NCBI GenBank assembly: GCA_964016985.1
Contig: OZ024823.1
Span: 23,753,320 to 23,817,319, forward strand
Reading direction: 5' to 3'
Length of the DNA stretch: 64,000 nt
From: Anodontia alba
Lineage: Eukaryota; Mollusca; Bivalvia; Lucinida; Lucinidae
The stretch's first letter is position 1. The number at the start of each line of letters is the position of its first letter. Positions 10,350 through 22,726 of the stretch are shown here, piece after piece. The notes beneath the pieces were generated by a model. The model was given only the letters and a program-made list of their open reading frames with translations. It was not told where the DNA came from and did no database searches. A program made the position numbers and the translations under genes.

Positions 10350-11660
10350 TTAGTACCCCCGACTTCGAAAAAGTTGAAGGGGCATATTGCTCCTGGGACG
10401 TTCGTACGTTCGTCCGTCCGTCCGTCAGGCCGTCTGTTCGTCACGCTTTTTGATGCAAAACATTTTAGAACCGTGCATGCTACTGTTTTGAAATTTCTTA
10501 TATGGAGTCCTCATGAAAAAATAGCTGACATGTGTTTTGTTTCTCAACAGGATTATGCTCTTTTCCTGAGTAATGGCCCTTTAAAAAAATATGGATGCAG
10601 TCTTGTCAGCAAAATATCTAAAAAGAAATATTGAAGCTAGAGCCTTGAAACTTGATGAATAGACCGTTAGTGATGAGTAGGCGACCTGATAAACTTTTGA
10701 ATAAGTTTTGAAAAATACTTCATGAGTTATAGTCCTTTGTAATTTTGGGCATTTTTACGTTGTCTCAAAAACTATTGGAGCTAGAGTAGATGACCTGATT
10801 AAATTTTGAATATATCCTGAAAAATATTTCATGAGTAATGCCCCTTTGTAATTTGGGCATTTTTCCCTGTCAGCAGAATATCTAAAAAACTATTGAAGCT
10901 AGAGCCTTGAAACTTGATGAATAGTTTGGTTGTGAAATCCTGAAAAATATTTCATGAGTAATGGCCCTTTGTAAATTTAGACATTTTTCCCTTGTCAGCA
11001 AAATATCTCAAAAACTATTGAAGCTAGAGCCTTAAAACTTGCGTATAGATTGGTAGTGATGAGAAGCTGACCTGAGTATCTTTTGAATACATTATGAAAA
11101 ATATTTCATGAGTTATAACCCTCTGTAATTTTGGGCATTTTACGTTGTCAGCCAAATATCTCAAAAACTGTTGGAGCTAGAGCCTTGAAACTTGATCAAT
11201 TGATTGGTAATGATGAGTAGACGGCCTGATTAACTTTTGAATGAATTCTAAAAAGAATTTCATGTGTAATGACCCTTTGTAAATTTGGGTATTTTTCCCT
11301 ATCAGCAAAATATCTAAAAAAAACTTTTGAAGCTAGAGCCTTGAAACTTGATGAATAGTTTGGTTGTGATGTGTAGATGACCCGATTAACTTTTGAATAA
11401 ATTTCGAAAAATACTTCATGAGTTATGGCCCTTTGTTATATCGGGCATTTTACCTTGTCAGCAAAATATCTCAAAAACTGTTGGAGCTACAGCTTTGAAA
11501 CCTGGTGAATTAATTGAAAATGATTAGATGACTTGATGAACTTTTGAGTAAATTTTGAAGAATATTTCATTAGTAATGGCCCTTTGTAAATTTTGGCATT
11601 TTTCTCTTGTCAGCAATATATCTCAAAAACTATTGAAGGTAGATTTTCGTGATGAACGCA
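10350..11660 (+). mobile_element. Non-autonomous element with ~150-bp tandem array
   Basis: Head ACCCCCGACTTCG...GTTGAAGGGGC can fold back, followed by CCGTCCGTCCGTC. The body is a tandem array: the motif GAAGCTAGAGCCTTGAAACT recurs near 10632, 10775, 10894, 11017, 11170, 11326, 11481 and 11631, about 150 bp apart with some short units. The head layout resembles 34018-34101 and 39853-40460. Helitron-like origin is inference. Confidence 0.65.
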
Positions 11661-12009
11661 CAGTTCTGCGAGTTTTGCCCAACGTCTGCGATGTTCATGT
11701 CTTAGAATTTATTATATGAGAAATACGTTGTCTCAACACCTGCTAGTGGTCACGTGTTTTACGCCATGATCGAATTTCACAAGTTTCAAACTATATCCAT
11801 CCTTACTTACCAAATTGCTTTTATTGTTTTAATCCTTTCATTCAGTTTTTTTTTTTTCTTCCGTCTCTGTAACCTAATATAAATGGCGTACGAGTTAAAT
11901 GGTATAAACAAGAGTTGTCAGAAGACAACGCAGCTCGCCGGAAAGGGGTGATCGGATATGAAAACAATCTTTAACAAGAGGGCCATGATGGTCCTGTACC
12001 GCTCACCTG

Positions 12010-13165
12010 AGCATCATAGCACTTTGAGAACCTGATCTAGAAATGATCAAGGCAAACATCCTGATCAAAATTCAAAATGATTATATTAACAAGTAAGACA
12101 ATGTATGACAAGACGAACATTTTGAGCAATATTTATGATGATTATTTAAAAAATGTGACCTCTGGAGTGTTAAAAGTTTTCTGCAGATATAGCCTGGTGA
12201 CCTAGTTGTTGACCCCATGTGACCCAATTTCAAACTTGACCTAGAAATCATCAAGACAAACATTTTGAGCAAGATTCATGTTGATTGCTTCAAAAATGTG
12301 ACCACTGTTAACAAAATTTTCTGCTGATTTTGCCTGGTGACCTAGTTTTTGACCCCAAGTGACCCAGTTTCAAACTTGACCTAGAACTCATCAAGACTAA
12401 CATTTTGAGCAAGATTCATGATGATTGCTTAAAAAAATGTGACCGCTAGAGTGTTAACAAGGTTTTCTGCTGATTTGGCCCGGTGACCTAGTATTTGACC
12501 CCAAGTGACCCAGTTTCAAACCTGACCTAGAAATCATCAAGACAAACATGTTTAGCAAGATCCATGATGATTACTTGAACAATGTGACCAATAGAGTGTT
12601 AACAAGGTTTTCCGCTGATTTGGCCAGGTGACCTAGTTTTTTACCCCAGGTGACCCAGCTTCGAACTTGATCTAGAAATCATCAAGACAAACATTTTGAG
12701 CAAGATTCATGATGACTGCTTAAAAAAATGTGACTGCTAGAGTGTTAACAATGTTTTCTGTGGTTTGGCTCAGTGACCTAGTTTTTGACCCCAAGTGTCC
12801 CAGTTTCAAACCTGACCTAGAACTCATCAAGACAAAACACTTTAAGCAAGATTCATGATGACTACTTCAAAAATGTGACCGCTAGAGTGTTAACAAGGTT
12901 TTAGCTGATTTGGCCAGGTAACCTAGTTTTTGACTCCAAGTGACCCAGTTTCAAACTAGACCTAAACATCATCAAGACAAACATTCTGAGCAAGATTCAC
13001 GATGATTGCTTGAAAAATGTGACCATTAGAGTGTTAACAAGGTTTTCTGTTGATTTGGCCAGGTGACCTAGTTTTTGACCCCAGGTGACCCAGTTTCAAA
13101 ACTTGACCTAGAAATCATCAAGACAAACATTTTGAGCAAGATTCATGATGATTGCTTAAACAAGT
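12010..13165. repeat. ~146-bp tandem array, about 8 units
   Basis: GACCTAGAAATCATCAAGAC (or close variants) recurs at about 12239, 12378, 12524, 12667, 12815, 12958 and 13106, 139-148 bp apart. Internal words include CCAAGTGACCCAGTTTCAAA. Confidence 0.92.
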
Positions 13166-14225
13166 CACCCCGATGCTTCCTAGCAGGATTGGAGTCAATT
13201 GGCCTTTCGGTACAGGAGAAGAAGCGAATAATAGATTTTCAAGATGGCTGCCATGGCGGCCATCTTGGATTTCCGATCAGCACGATTTTAGCTATTTTTG
13301 ATCAATAAGTCACCCTAATGCTTCTTAGCAAGTTTGTAGTCAATTGGCCTTTCAGTTCAGGAGAAGAAGCGAAAAATAGATTTTCAAGATGGCCGGCAAG
13401 GCGGCCATCTTGGATTTCCGATCGGCACAATTTTAGCTATTTTTTATCTACAAATCACCCTGATGATTCCTAGCAAGTTTGGAGTCAATTGGCCTTTCAG
13501 TTCAAGAGAAGAAGCGAAAAATAGATTTTCAAGATGGCTGCCATGGCGGCCATCTTGGATTTCCGATCGGCACGATTTTAGCTATTTTTGATCTACAAGT
13601 CACCCCGATGCTTCCTAGCAAGTTTGTAGTCAATTGGCCTTTCAGTTCAGGAGAAGAAGCGAAAAATAGATTTTCAAGATGGCCGGCATGGCGGCCATCT
13701 TGGATTTTATGATCGGCACAATTTTAGCTATTTTTGATCTACAAGTAACCCTGATGATTCCTATCAAGTTTGGAGTCAATTGGCTTTTCGGTTTATGAGA
13801 AGAAGCGAAAAATAGATTTTCAAGATGGCTGCCATGGCAGCCATCTTGGATTTCCGATCGGCACGATTTTAGCTATTTTTGATCTACAAGTAACCCCGAT
13901 GCTTCCTAGCAAGTTTGGAGTCAGTTGGCCTTTCAGTTCAAGAGAAGAAGCGAAAAACAGATTTTCAAGATTGCTGCCATGGCGGCCATCATGGATTTCC
14001 GATCGGCATGATGTTAGCTATTTTTGATCTACAAGTCACCCTGATGCTTCCTAGCAAGTTTGGAGTCAATTGGCCTTTCGGTTCAGGAAAAGAAGCGAAA
14101 AATAGATTTTCAAGATGGCTGCCATGGCGGCCATCTTGGATTTCTGATTGGAACGATTTTAGCTATTTTTGATCTAAAGGTCAACCCGATGCTTCCTACC
14201 AAGTATCGAGTCAATTGGCCCAGGG
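13166..14225. repeat. 145-bp tandem array, about 7 units
   Basis: GAGTCAATTGGCCTTTCRGT recurs at exactly 145-bp spacing in the last units (frames restarting at 13770, 13915, 14060). Each unit contains the short palindrome-rich string ATGGCTGCCATGGCGGCCAT. Two subtypes alternate (GCTGCCATGG versus GCCGGCAWGG). The 77-85 codon frames are shadows. Confidence 0.93.
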
Positions 14226-14340
14226 GTGTAGGAGGAGTAGGCTTTTAAAGCAATTGTTGACGCCGCACGACGAACGACGGACGACGGATATTGACTGACC
14301 ACAATAGCTCACCATGAGCACTTCGTGCTCAGATGAACTA

Positions 14341-15560
14341 ATTATTAAAGATGAAATGCATAACTTAAACATAAATATAGCTGTAAATGACAAAGTATGA
14401 CCTGACTTTGATGTCGGAAGAATATCAAACTGAGGGACGGGGTATATTCCATTGAAACATCTTCCCTTAAGTTGGTATGGACGAAATATGAAAGCTATAT
14501 TTTACATGCTGAATTTCTTAGGTTGGTGTGGACGAAATATGAAAGCTATATCTTACATGCTGAATCCCTGAGGTTGGTGAGAACGAAGTATGAAAGCTAT
14601 ATCTTACATACTTAAGCAGTCATGTACACTCTTCAAAATTTAAATACATGTGAGCTAATTATTAAAGATGAAATGCATAACTTAAACATAAATATAGCTG
14701 TAAATGACAGAGTATGACCTGACTTTGATGTCGGAAGAATATCAAACTGAGGGACGGGGTATATTTCATTGAAACATCTTCCCTTAAGTTGGTATGGACG
14801 AAATATGAAAGCTATATTTTACATGCTGAATTTCTTAGGTTGGTGTGGACGAAATATGAAAGCTTTATATTACATGCTGAATCCCTGCGGTTGGTGAGAA
14901 CGAAGTATGAAAGCTATATCTTACATACTTAAGCAGTCATGTACACTTTTCAAAATTTAAATACAGGTGAGCTAATTATTAAAGATGAAATGCATAACTT
15001 AAACATAAATATAGCTGTAAATGACAGAGTATGACCTGACTTTGATGTCGGAAGAATATCAAACTGAGGGACGGGGTATATTCCATTGAAACATCTTCCC
15101 TTAAGTTGGTATGGACGAAATATTAAAGCAATATTTTACATGCTGAATTTCTTAGGTTGGTGTGGACGAAATATGAAAGCTATATCTTACATGCTGAATC
15201 CCTGAGGTTGGTGAGGACGAAGTATGAAAGCTATATCTTACATACTTAAGCAGTCATGTACACTCTTCAAAATTTAAATACATGTGAGCTAATTATTAAA
15301 GATGAAATGCATAACTTAAACATAAATATAGCTGTAAATGACAGAGTATGACCTGACTTTGATGTCGGAAGAATATCAAACTGAGGGACGGGGTATATTT
15401 CATTGAAACATCTTCCCTTAAGTTGGTATGGACGAAATATGAAAGCTATATCTTACATGCTGAATCCCTGAGGTTGGTGAGGACGAAATATGAAAGCTAT
15501 ATCTTACATACTTAAGCAGTCATGTACACTTTTCAAAATTTAAATACAGCTGTAAATGAC
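14341..15560. repeat. 317-bp tandem array, nearly four units
   Basis: ATTATTAAAGATGAAATGCA starts at 14341, 14658, 14975 and 15292: three successive spacings of exactly 317 bp with very few substitutions. Each unit contains three ~59-bp subrepeats (GGTTGGT..GGACGAARTATGAAA). The fourth unit lacks one subrepeat. Confidence 0.95.
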
Positions 15561-16250
15561 AAAGTATGACCTGACCTTGACCTAGGCAGAAGGACAAACT
15601 GGGAAAGAGTTGTGTGCTATTGAAAGGTCTTACCATAAGGTAGGCGTGGGCCAAATATTAAAATGGTATCTTGAATACTTCAGCAGCTATGAACACTTTT
15701 CAAAACTTAAACGCAGAATTCGAACATAGGTTTAAATGATAAAGTATGACCCAACCATAACCTAGGCAGAAGGTCAAACTGAGGAAAGGGTATGTGCTAT
15801 TGAAAGCTCTTACCCTAAGGTTGGTGTTGCCAAATATTAAGGAGGTACTTCAGCAGTTACAAACGCTTTTCAAAGCTTATACGCAGAACTCCAATATGGG
15901 TTTAAATGACAAAGTATGACCTGATAATGACCTAGGCAAAAGGCCAAACTGAGGAAGAAGTGTGTACTATTGAAAGGTCTTACCTAAAGTTGGTATGGGC
16001 CAAATGATAAAGCGGTATCTTGATTACTCAAGCAGTTATATACACATTTCAAAACTTACACGCAAAACTTAAACATGGCTGTAAAATGACCAAGTAAGAA
16101 CTGATCTTGATCTACATATAAGGTCTAACTTGGGGATTGGGGTGTATGCTATTGAAAGGACTTATCCGCTAAGGTAGATGTAGGCGAAATATGAAAGCAG
16201 TACCGTAAAAAAAGAACAACTATGGACGCCTTTGAAAACTTAAACATTGT
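15548..16250. repeat. ~175-bp degraded tandem array, about 4 units
   Basis: ATGACAAAGTATGACCTGA-type words at about 15550, 15732, 15901 and 16080. More diverged than the 317-bp array but sharing its TAAATGACAAAGTATGACC word, so the two arrays are related. Confidence 0.85.
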
Positions 16251-16339
16251 GCTAACGCGGGCGCCGACGCAGACAGACGCCGACGCCAACGACTGGGTGA
16301 CACCATAAGTTCATCAGGGACATAGTCCCGGCGACCTAA

Positions 16340-16506
16340 ATATGTAGGGAAACATGCTCATCAAATTATACACATGCATGCAGTTTGGCCTTGATTTGCT
16401 AATTATGCCAACGCAATATGTATGCCTTGTAAAACCGGTGTAACGGTCAGTTTCTTCCTCCGTTCAAATCTCTCCCCCGGGGGAAGAAATGGACCGGTTG
16501 GTTAGT
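16340..16506. repeat. Left remnant of the G/C-run array
   Basis: Contains TTGTAAAACCGGTGTAACGG and CTCCCCCGGGGGAAGAAATG, which reappear almost unchanged at 22139-22206. I infer that the LINE to the right was inserted into this array and separates the two copies. Confidence 0.7.
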
Positions 16507-17497
16507 TTAAACATATTTTATTGCCTTTTGTACAAATAACAGTACAAACAATGGGGTTGGGCTACAAGTTTCTTCCAACATTAGTTACAACCCTTCCCCT
16601 AGAAGCAGATTATATCACAACCAACATGGCGGAAAAAATATAATAATTCATTTCATTCTTTTTAAGTATGATCATAAAAATTATAATTATAAATAAATAA
16701 ATAAATAATATACCCATCTCATGCCCCATCCAACCGAGTGTTTCAACTGCGAACAGACATATGGTGGTTAGTCTGACCTAAAAGAGATGAAAGAAAACAC
16801 TATGAAGTAAGCATTAATTATCATTAAAGCGTCTAGTGTCTTTAATATATGTTTGTATGGCTTCGTACAGAACTGAATTGCCGTCTACAAACAAGTTTCT
16901 TTTGCCATTTAGAGCATCAGAAACACTAAGGGGAAGAAACTGCCGTACTTTATAGAACCATGTGGCAAATAAGAAGAGGGCTATGAGGTAAAGTCTTAGA
17001 AGGTTAGTGATGTCCTGCTCTGATTGGTTAAGATTTTGTCAGCCAGCAAGCAGCATTCTAATCTTTTATAAACAATTAATGTCATTCTGGGATGCTCATG
17101 ATTATTGCCAGATGGACAAAGGTGATGCTGTTTAAAAAAGGGTTGGTTTGCCCGAAAAGGGATTTTTTTCTGCCCTTATTGGCCAAACTGTGACCATCAA
17201 ATGAATTGTGATCTTTCAAGGTGATATTACTGTCTCTAAGGAGAGACAGAAAAATTATCAAACTGAATTATTGTATCAATGTGCATAAACAGGTTGATCA
17301 AAGCATAACATGTATTGAAAAAATGTAAAAGGTACCTTTATGTGCATGTATGCTAACTGATAGGGGCTCCAAAGTATATGATCTCGGCATAGCCAGAATG
17401 ACAGATTAATGTTTCTTATGTAAACAAATCATTGCAGATCATTGCTTTCACAGCATTATACTGTTACCTTCTTAGACAATAAGCAGGTTTCAGATAT

Positions 17498-18200
17498 TTA
17501 CACTAACCAGCTGGTCCTTTTGAATATTGAGAGACTTGGTAGCCCTGCCTTATATGCCACTTGATAGAATATATTAACTCTTTCATGCTCATATCTATTA
17601 CATCTAAAGATAAAATGTTCTGCATCTTCAATCTCATGTTGACAATCACATAATGCATTGTCACTAAGATGATAATAAAACAAGTCAGCATGCAAATCAC
17701 TGCATCTATTACGTAGTCTGCAGTGTAGTGTGGCGAGTTTACGGTTTCCTTTATGATAATAATTTGGAATTTTAACAGAAGAGTTTAAATCATTTTTAAT
17801 TTTGTAGCAAAAAGATCCGTATGTTTGACAATTACAATACTGATCGTCAAGGCTATTCTATGCTCTAACAGACGATGGATTACAAGTTTTGAAAAATTGT
17901 AGTTCTCTGAGGTAGTACAGTGATATCACTACTATTTCTTAAATCGTAACGAAATGTCTCACTGACTAACTGAGGTTTTAAATCCACAATATAAGACGAA
18001 ACCATACCATGCGGTGCTTTGTACATAAATTTTAGTTTCTGGTTATATCTCCTTAGTGCTAAAGAATCCCAATTACATTCATTGTATAACATTTCCAAAG
18101 AGACCGACCTTGTAAGACCCCTCACGATACTAGTTAGCAGCTTCATTTTGCAACTTTTCAAGAGAGCTTGCTTGCTCAGCCGTGCAATTATCCCACACAA
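17498..18200 (-). pseudogene. LINE C-terminal region, broken
   Basis: One frame (18200-17880) reads NECNWDSLALRRYNQKLKFM, typical of the region after the RT in this LINE group. A second (17700-17498) carries C-x-C...EDAEHFIFRC, a zinc-knuckle-like Cys/His cluster usual at the C terminus of such elements. They are in different frames with stops between. Confidence 0.75.
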
Positions 18201-18499
18201 TTGAAGAATACTCTAAAATCGGTCTTACATAGGAAATATAAATTTGAGTTAGAGAGTGACAACTAAATTTGTACTTTAACTTTCTCATATTACCTATTAC
18301 TTTTGATGCCGATGATAATACTTCTTCAATGTGATCATACCATTTACCTTTTTCATTGAGAGTTATCCTTAAATGTCTATGGTTACTAACAAATTAATTG
18401 GAACACTATCAAATATTAAATTTGGACGCACTCCTAGCTCCATTAATGAAAACAATACTGCTACTGTTTTATTAGGATTAAAATTAATCAACCATTGTT

Positions 18500-19430
18500 T
18501 TGCCCAATTTTCAAATAATAACAAGATCATGGTTTAAAATTCCTTCAACAGCCCTAATATTAGAAGCTGATACAAAAAGAGAACTGTTATCGGCATACAA
18601 TCTAGTCAACAATTGCTCTGCTATATCATTTACATATATCAGCAAACGGAGAGGCCCTATGACGGATCCCTGGGGAACGCCAGCCAAAACATCCTTGATT
18701 TTAGAGAAGGAAGAATTAAGGACAACACATTGTTTCCTGTTAGACAAATAACTTGATAACCATTCAAGCAATGCGCCTTCAATTCCATTCTGCTTTAATT
18801 TAAATAACAGTATTTTTGTGCCACAAGCGGTCAAACGCTTTTGAAATGTCACAAAATACCATGCATGAAATCTGTTTATTATCAAAAGTCTGACATATAT
18901 GATGGTAAATATCTATGAGTTGAAATGAAGTTGAATGGCCAGGCATAAATCCTGACTGATATTTATTTAATAAATTATTATCTTTCAGATAATTATACAT
19001 ATTTTTGAAAGCTACTCTTTCCATTACTTTACCAACTGCACTTGATAGGGAAACCTGTCTGTAGTTCGCAGGGTCTGATCTTTCACCTTTTTTTTATACA
19101 TAGAGACCACATTATTTAGCTTCCAAGGCTCTGGAAAATGACTTCAGCAAGTGAGCGATTGAACAATATAGTAAGGGGTTTTGATACAGCATTCGAAACG
19201 TATTTAAGCATTTTATGACTTATCGAATCTGGACTAGACGCCTTATTCACATTTCGAGTATATAGAATGTCCTTGACCTCATTTTCAGAATTAGTGATAT
19301 CTTGTAAAGTACAATTAGTAATTTTTTGAAACTCTGGTAACTGTACCTTTTCGTCACATACCCGTGATATTGATGTAAAATAGTCATTCAAACAGTCAGC
19401 TTTTTCTTTATCAGTTGTATACATTTTAAT
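18500..19430 (-). pseudogene. LINE reverse transcriptase domain, frameshifted, catalytic site altered
   Basis: Fragments in order: VNKASSPDSISHKML (19424-19116), GFMPGHSTSFQLIDIYHHIC and FCDISKAFDRLWHK (19024-18800), VPQGSVIGPL...IYVNDI (18885-18511). The catalytic box that should read YADD reads YADN at 18586-18597, so one metal-binding Asp is lost. Several frameshifts separate the pieces. It would synthesise cDNA at the nicked target if intact. Confidence 0.88.
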
Positions 19431-19869
19431 ATCACCATTTTCATCAGTGGAAGTGGAGGAATTGAAGCTGATGCAGTATTTGATGTAATAAAATATCTAG
19501 TTAATTTCCCTTTTATTTGACTAAAATTTTCAGTGATAGTACGTTCCAGATTATTGCAAAATCTTTCTTTTGCTTTTTTTCATGTTATTTACTTTATTTC
19601 TAACCGTTTTATATTTACGCCAGTCTTCAGGGTGTTTACTTGCAACCGCAGTCGTTTTCAATCTATCTCTTTTCCTGGAGAATTTACGAATTTCATTATC
19701 ATACCATGGCTTATCATCACTCTTTACTGTTACTTCTTTCGAAGGTATACATTCCTGGACATAATTTAAAAATGTTGTATTAAAATATTCATTAGCATGA
19801 TCTACAGGCAGTGTATACAAACAATTTCAATCATATTTTGTTTTCTAACTCTGTATAGTGTGCATACTT

Positions 19870-20580
19870 ATACAGTCATACTTTCCTTTTGAAGATATTT
19901 CGGACATTATATTCAAAAGGAATCTCAATGTATGTAACATTATGTTCACTTACTTCAGGAGAAATTGACAAAATACCACAGTCAAGTACAATTTGATCAA
20001 ACTTTACTATAATAGGGTCCAGTAATGCCCTTCCCCGTGTTGGTTCATTAATCACATTTTGCATCGAATTAACAAGCATAACGTTTTTAAATTATAATTA
20101 TTTGCAAGTAATAAGTCCTCATTTAGATCCCCAAGAACGATTACATTTTTTGTTAATTCCGTGGCTTTTTCTAGGTTTTGATTTAATCTCTCAAAGAAAT
20201 TTCTATCACTAGTCCTTGGACTATAAAATAAGACAATTAAATATATGCTACTCTTTTGTTTAATTTTGAACCAGATGCACTCATCCCAGAACTGTTCAAG
20301 TTTATATACTCTTTCGTGTACTAAGTTACTATTAATATATACCAATAAGCCACCTCCGTAATTACTCCTGTCTTTTCTGTAAGGCGAATCATAATTTTGA
20401 ATCAAAAGCGATTCTTCAGTCGAGATATTTACATCAAGATGAGTTTCACTGAAACAAAGTACATCATAATTAAAAAAACTCATCTTTTATGTAATTTAGT
20501 TTATTCCTAATGCTTCGAATATTAGCATGTAATACGGACAAACTGTGTTTTACTTCAATGGGTCCAGGATTAGATTCAAT
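19870..20580 (-). pseudogene. LINE endonuclease domain, frameshifted
   Basis: The minus strand reads LHANIRSIRNKL at the start, then CFSETHLD (a catalytic Glu context), KDRSNYGGGLLVYI, and GDLNEDLL near 20125. These are hallmarks of APE-type LINE endonucleases that nick the target DNA. A stop follows KDEFF at about 20480 and the frame shifts near 20080, where a continuation (NEPTRGRALLDPIIV) lies in another frame. It cannot make a whole protein as it stands. Confidence 0.85.
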
Positions 20581-20830
20581 GTCATCTGACAGAATCAATA
20601 ACAAATGAATCAATATGCAGTAAAAGTATTCATTCAAAACCATTGCTTGAAAAAAATAATGTTTACATTATCTTGAATAAAAAATGAGAAAAATTAAAAT
20701 TGATTGTACAGTTAATGCTTACCTTACGTGATAGCATAAACCTATGACATCTGTCTAGAACACACCAACTATCATCCGCCATTGAGCTAAACTATTACCC
20801 ATTCAGTAGCATGTAGACAGATTGAATCCA

Positions 20831-22009
20831 TTTGATGACAGAAGGTCTGTGACAAGTTATAATGGACTGCTGCGCATATAAAACAACCACCTCAGTAGAC
20901 AGGCATATGAGACAAGCAGAAAAGGTAAGAGAAAAGTCCAGGGAATGCCACAATCACAAACCGCAGCCCTTCCCAGACCCCAGGAGGAAGAGGAAACCGA
21001 CAAATCTAAACCAGCACAAACCGAACAAAACTACGAAATGCACTAAGATTAGATCACTCTTCCCAAAGCGAGGCAACCGCAATACTAAAAGGACTGAAAA
21101 ACACAAGAACAAAAGGACACACGGAAAGACATACAACAAACCGCCTCGTAGAATAAACCACAAAGCAACAAAGAGTAAGACTAACACCGGGACCACCGCC
21201 TTAGAACGGAGCAAACCACCGGGAAGTTTAAAGCACTTTTACAGCTAGCTAACTTCACCCTGGGTCCCGATGCTACTCTTAATACAGAAATACATAAAAA
21301 TTCGGTTCGCATAAAGGCTCCCAACTCAGTCAATGCATCAAAGCGAAAACATAAAAATCAAATTAATCACTAAAATAAACAAAGACGAGTACTCATGGCT
21401 AATTCTACTGTATGCCAGAGTAAATGAAAACCAATAGTGAACCACGGCGGGCCAAGCCAAAGACATATCGTCAAGCCCCAACCCACTGGTTAAAGTTTTA
21501 CGAAGAGGCCGTCATTGAGTCTGAGGCCCGAACCGCCGTCGTGCAATTAAAGAGTGAAGCATAGCCATCAACAATGATTGGGTTGACAACTAGGCATGCA
21601 GTCTGCCGCATAATATCCAGACTATAGCTTATACAGAGTATAAACAGCAAGGTAAATAACAATATAAAGAGTCTAAATATATAGTCTAAACAGCAAGGTA
21701 AATAAAATATAAACCTATACAAAAAAAGAACAAGTAACATCATGAGATCAAGCAAAACAATTTTCCAGGGAAAAAATGCAGAATAGTACTTTTTAAACAG
21801 AATTACGTTATTACTCTATTACTACCAAGAGTGAAATCAATACAAAGGACAATGATTCGCAAATGCGACCTCCAAACAAACCCGGTTAGAGATCGGAATG
21901 GTGACATCGGCATCCATTACATGCTTTAATATACGTTTAATTGTAACTAATAGTAGCTTCAGACATTTTCAAGTGCCGTATTATTACATAAATAGAAAAT
22001 AAAAAAGAA
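20831..22009. other. Possible LINE 5' leader; no gene recognised
   Basis: 20860-21250 is rich in A and C and opens a 128-codon plus-strand frame of Lys/Arg/Thr/Asn. It has no domain and its composition explains its openness. 21600-21760 has a repeated AACAGCAAGGTAAATAA phrase (21646 and 21688). Lying between the endonuclease and the resumption of the array, it is best read as LINE 5' sequence. Confidence 0.4.
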
Positions 22010-22461
22010 GCGGGGGTGACATGTTTACCTAAAGACATTTTCATAAAAGATTTTCTCCCCCTATCCAAGTTCGTTTTGACCCCCCTCCACCCCCGCCCCT
22101 CCCACACACACACGTACACTTTCAACACAGTATGTATACCTTGTAAAACCGGTGTGACAGTCAGTTTCTTCCTCCATCCAAATCTCTCCCCCGGGGGAAG
22201 AAATGGTTTCTCCCCCTACCCCAGCAGTACGTTTGTCCTCTGCCCCCCACCCCCCCCCCCCACCCCCACCACCACGCCGCCCCACACACACACACATACA
22301 CTTTCAACAACAGGCTGAACCTATTATATATGTGTCAAATGTGGTGGTAAATCAAATAAAATAGCCTTCTGAAGTACCAAAGGTGTTATAAGTACGGCAA
22401 TGTTTACTCCTTCCCTCCACCTCCACTACCTGCCACCCCACCCCTCTTCCCCCATCATGGA

Positions 22462-22500
<39 letters not shown>

Positions 22501-22676
22501 GTCTGTATGGCATTCTCTTCTAGTTATATACAGGTATGTTGAAGCAGAGAAAGGTCGGGGGTAAACTTTATTTGTGAAATCAACACTCACTCATTTAATA
22601 TCTAAAGATTGGGAGGGGTTGGGAGAGGGAAACTGACTAGTTGGTTCCTCCCCCCGCCCCCCGACCCCCACCGTCT

Positions 22677-22678
<2 letters not shown>

Positions 22679-22724
<46 letters not shown>
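22679..22724. repeat. (CA)n microsatellite
   Basis: CA repeats inside one array unit. Confidence 0.95.

Positions 22725-22726
<2 letters not shown>

Larger units (their letters stand above)
11973..14341 (+). mobile_element. Inner Helitron-like element with two tandem arrays
   Basis: Begins AACAAGAGGGCC, as does the truncated copy at 2200-2541. Ends with the hairpin GAGCACTTCGTGCTC (14316-14330) and CTAA (14338-14341). The interior is a ~146-bp array, then a 145-bp array, then a CGACGGACGACGG patch. Non-autonomous Helitrons with internal tandem repeats are known from bivalves; assignment here is by structure only. Confidence 0.7.
11908..16339 (+). mobile_element. Outer Helitron-like element (inferred extent)
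   Basis: The left side starts near ACAAGAGTTGTCAGAAGACA (11908). The right side ends with the hairpin GGGACATAGTCCC (16317-16329) followed by CTAA (16336-16339), the 3' layout known for Helitrons. Between them lie a second Helitron-like element (11973-14341) and arrays at 14341-16250. No Rep/helicase frame is visible, so it would be non-autonomous. That the two ends belong to one element is inference. Confidence 0.55.
16507..20830 (-). mobile_element. Non-LTR retrotransposon (LINE), broken; 5' limit uncertain
   Basis: Minus-strand order: apurinic endonuclease (about 20580-19870), a linker, reverse transcriptase (about 19424-18500), a C-terminal region (18200-17498), then a non-coding 3' end to about 16507, where TTTAAACATATTTTATTGCC resembles the solo fragment at 25654. 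The domain order and EN type fit the Jockey/CR1/L2 side of non-LTR elements. No ORF1 is recognised. The sequence 20831-21930 may be its 5' leader. Confidence 0.8.

Noticed and set aside
13075..14248. Series of 77-85 codon frames with similar proteins
   Set aside because: They restart every 145 bp with the tandem unit and have no coding signature beyond the repeat.
20862..21248. 128-codon Lys/Arg/Thr-rich plus-strand frame
   Set aside because: A/C-rich composition keeps it open. It has no domain and lies upstream of a minus-strand LINE, best read as its leader.
16430..22206. LTR retrotransposon suggested by ~70-bp direct repeats 5.7 kb apart
   Set aside because: The repeats are units of the neighbouring tandem array and the enclosed enzymes are of the non-LTR type.
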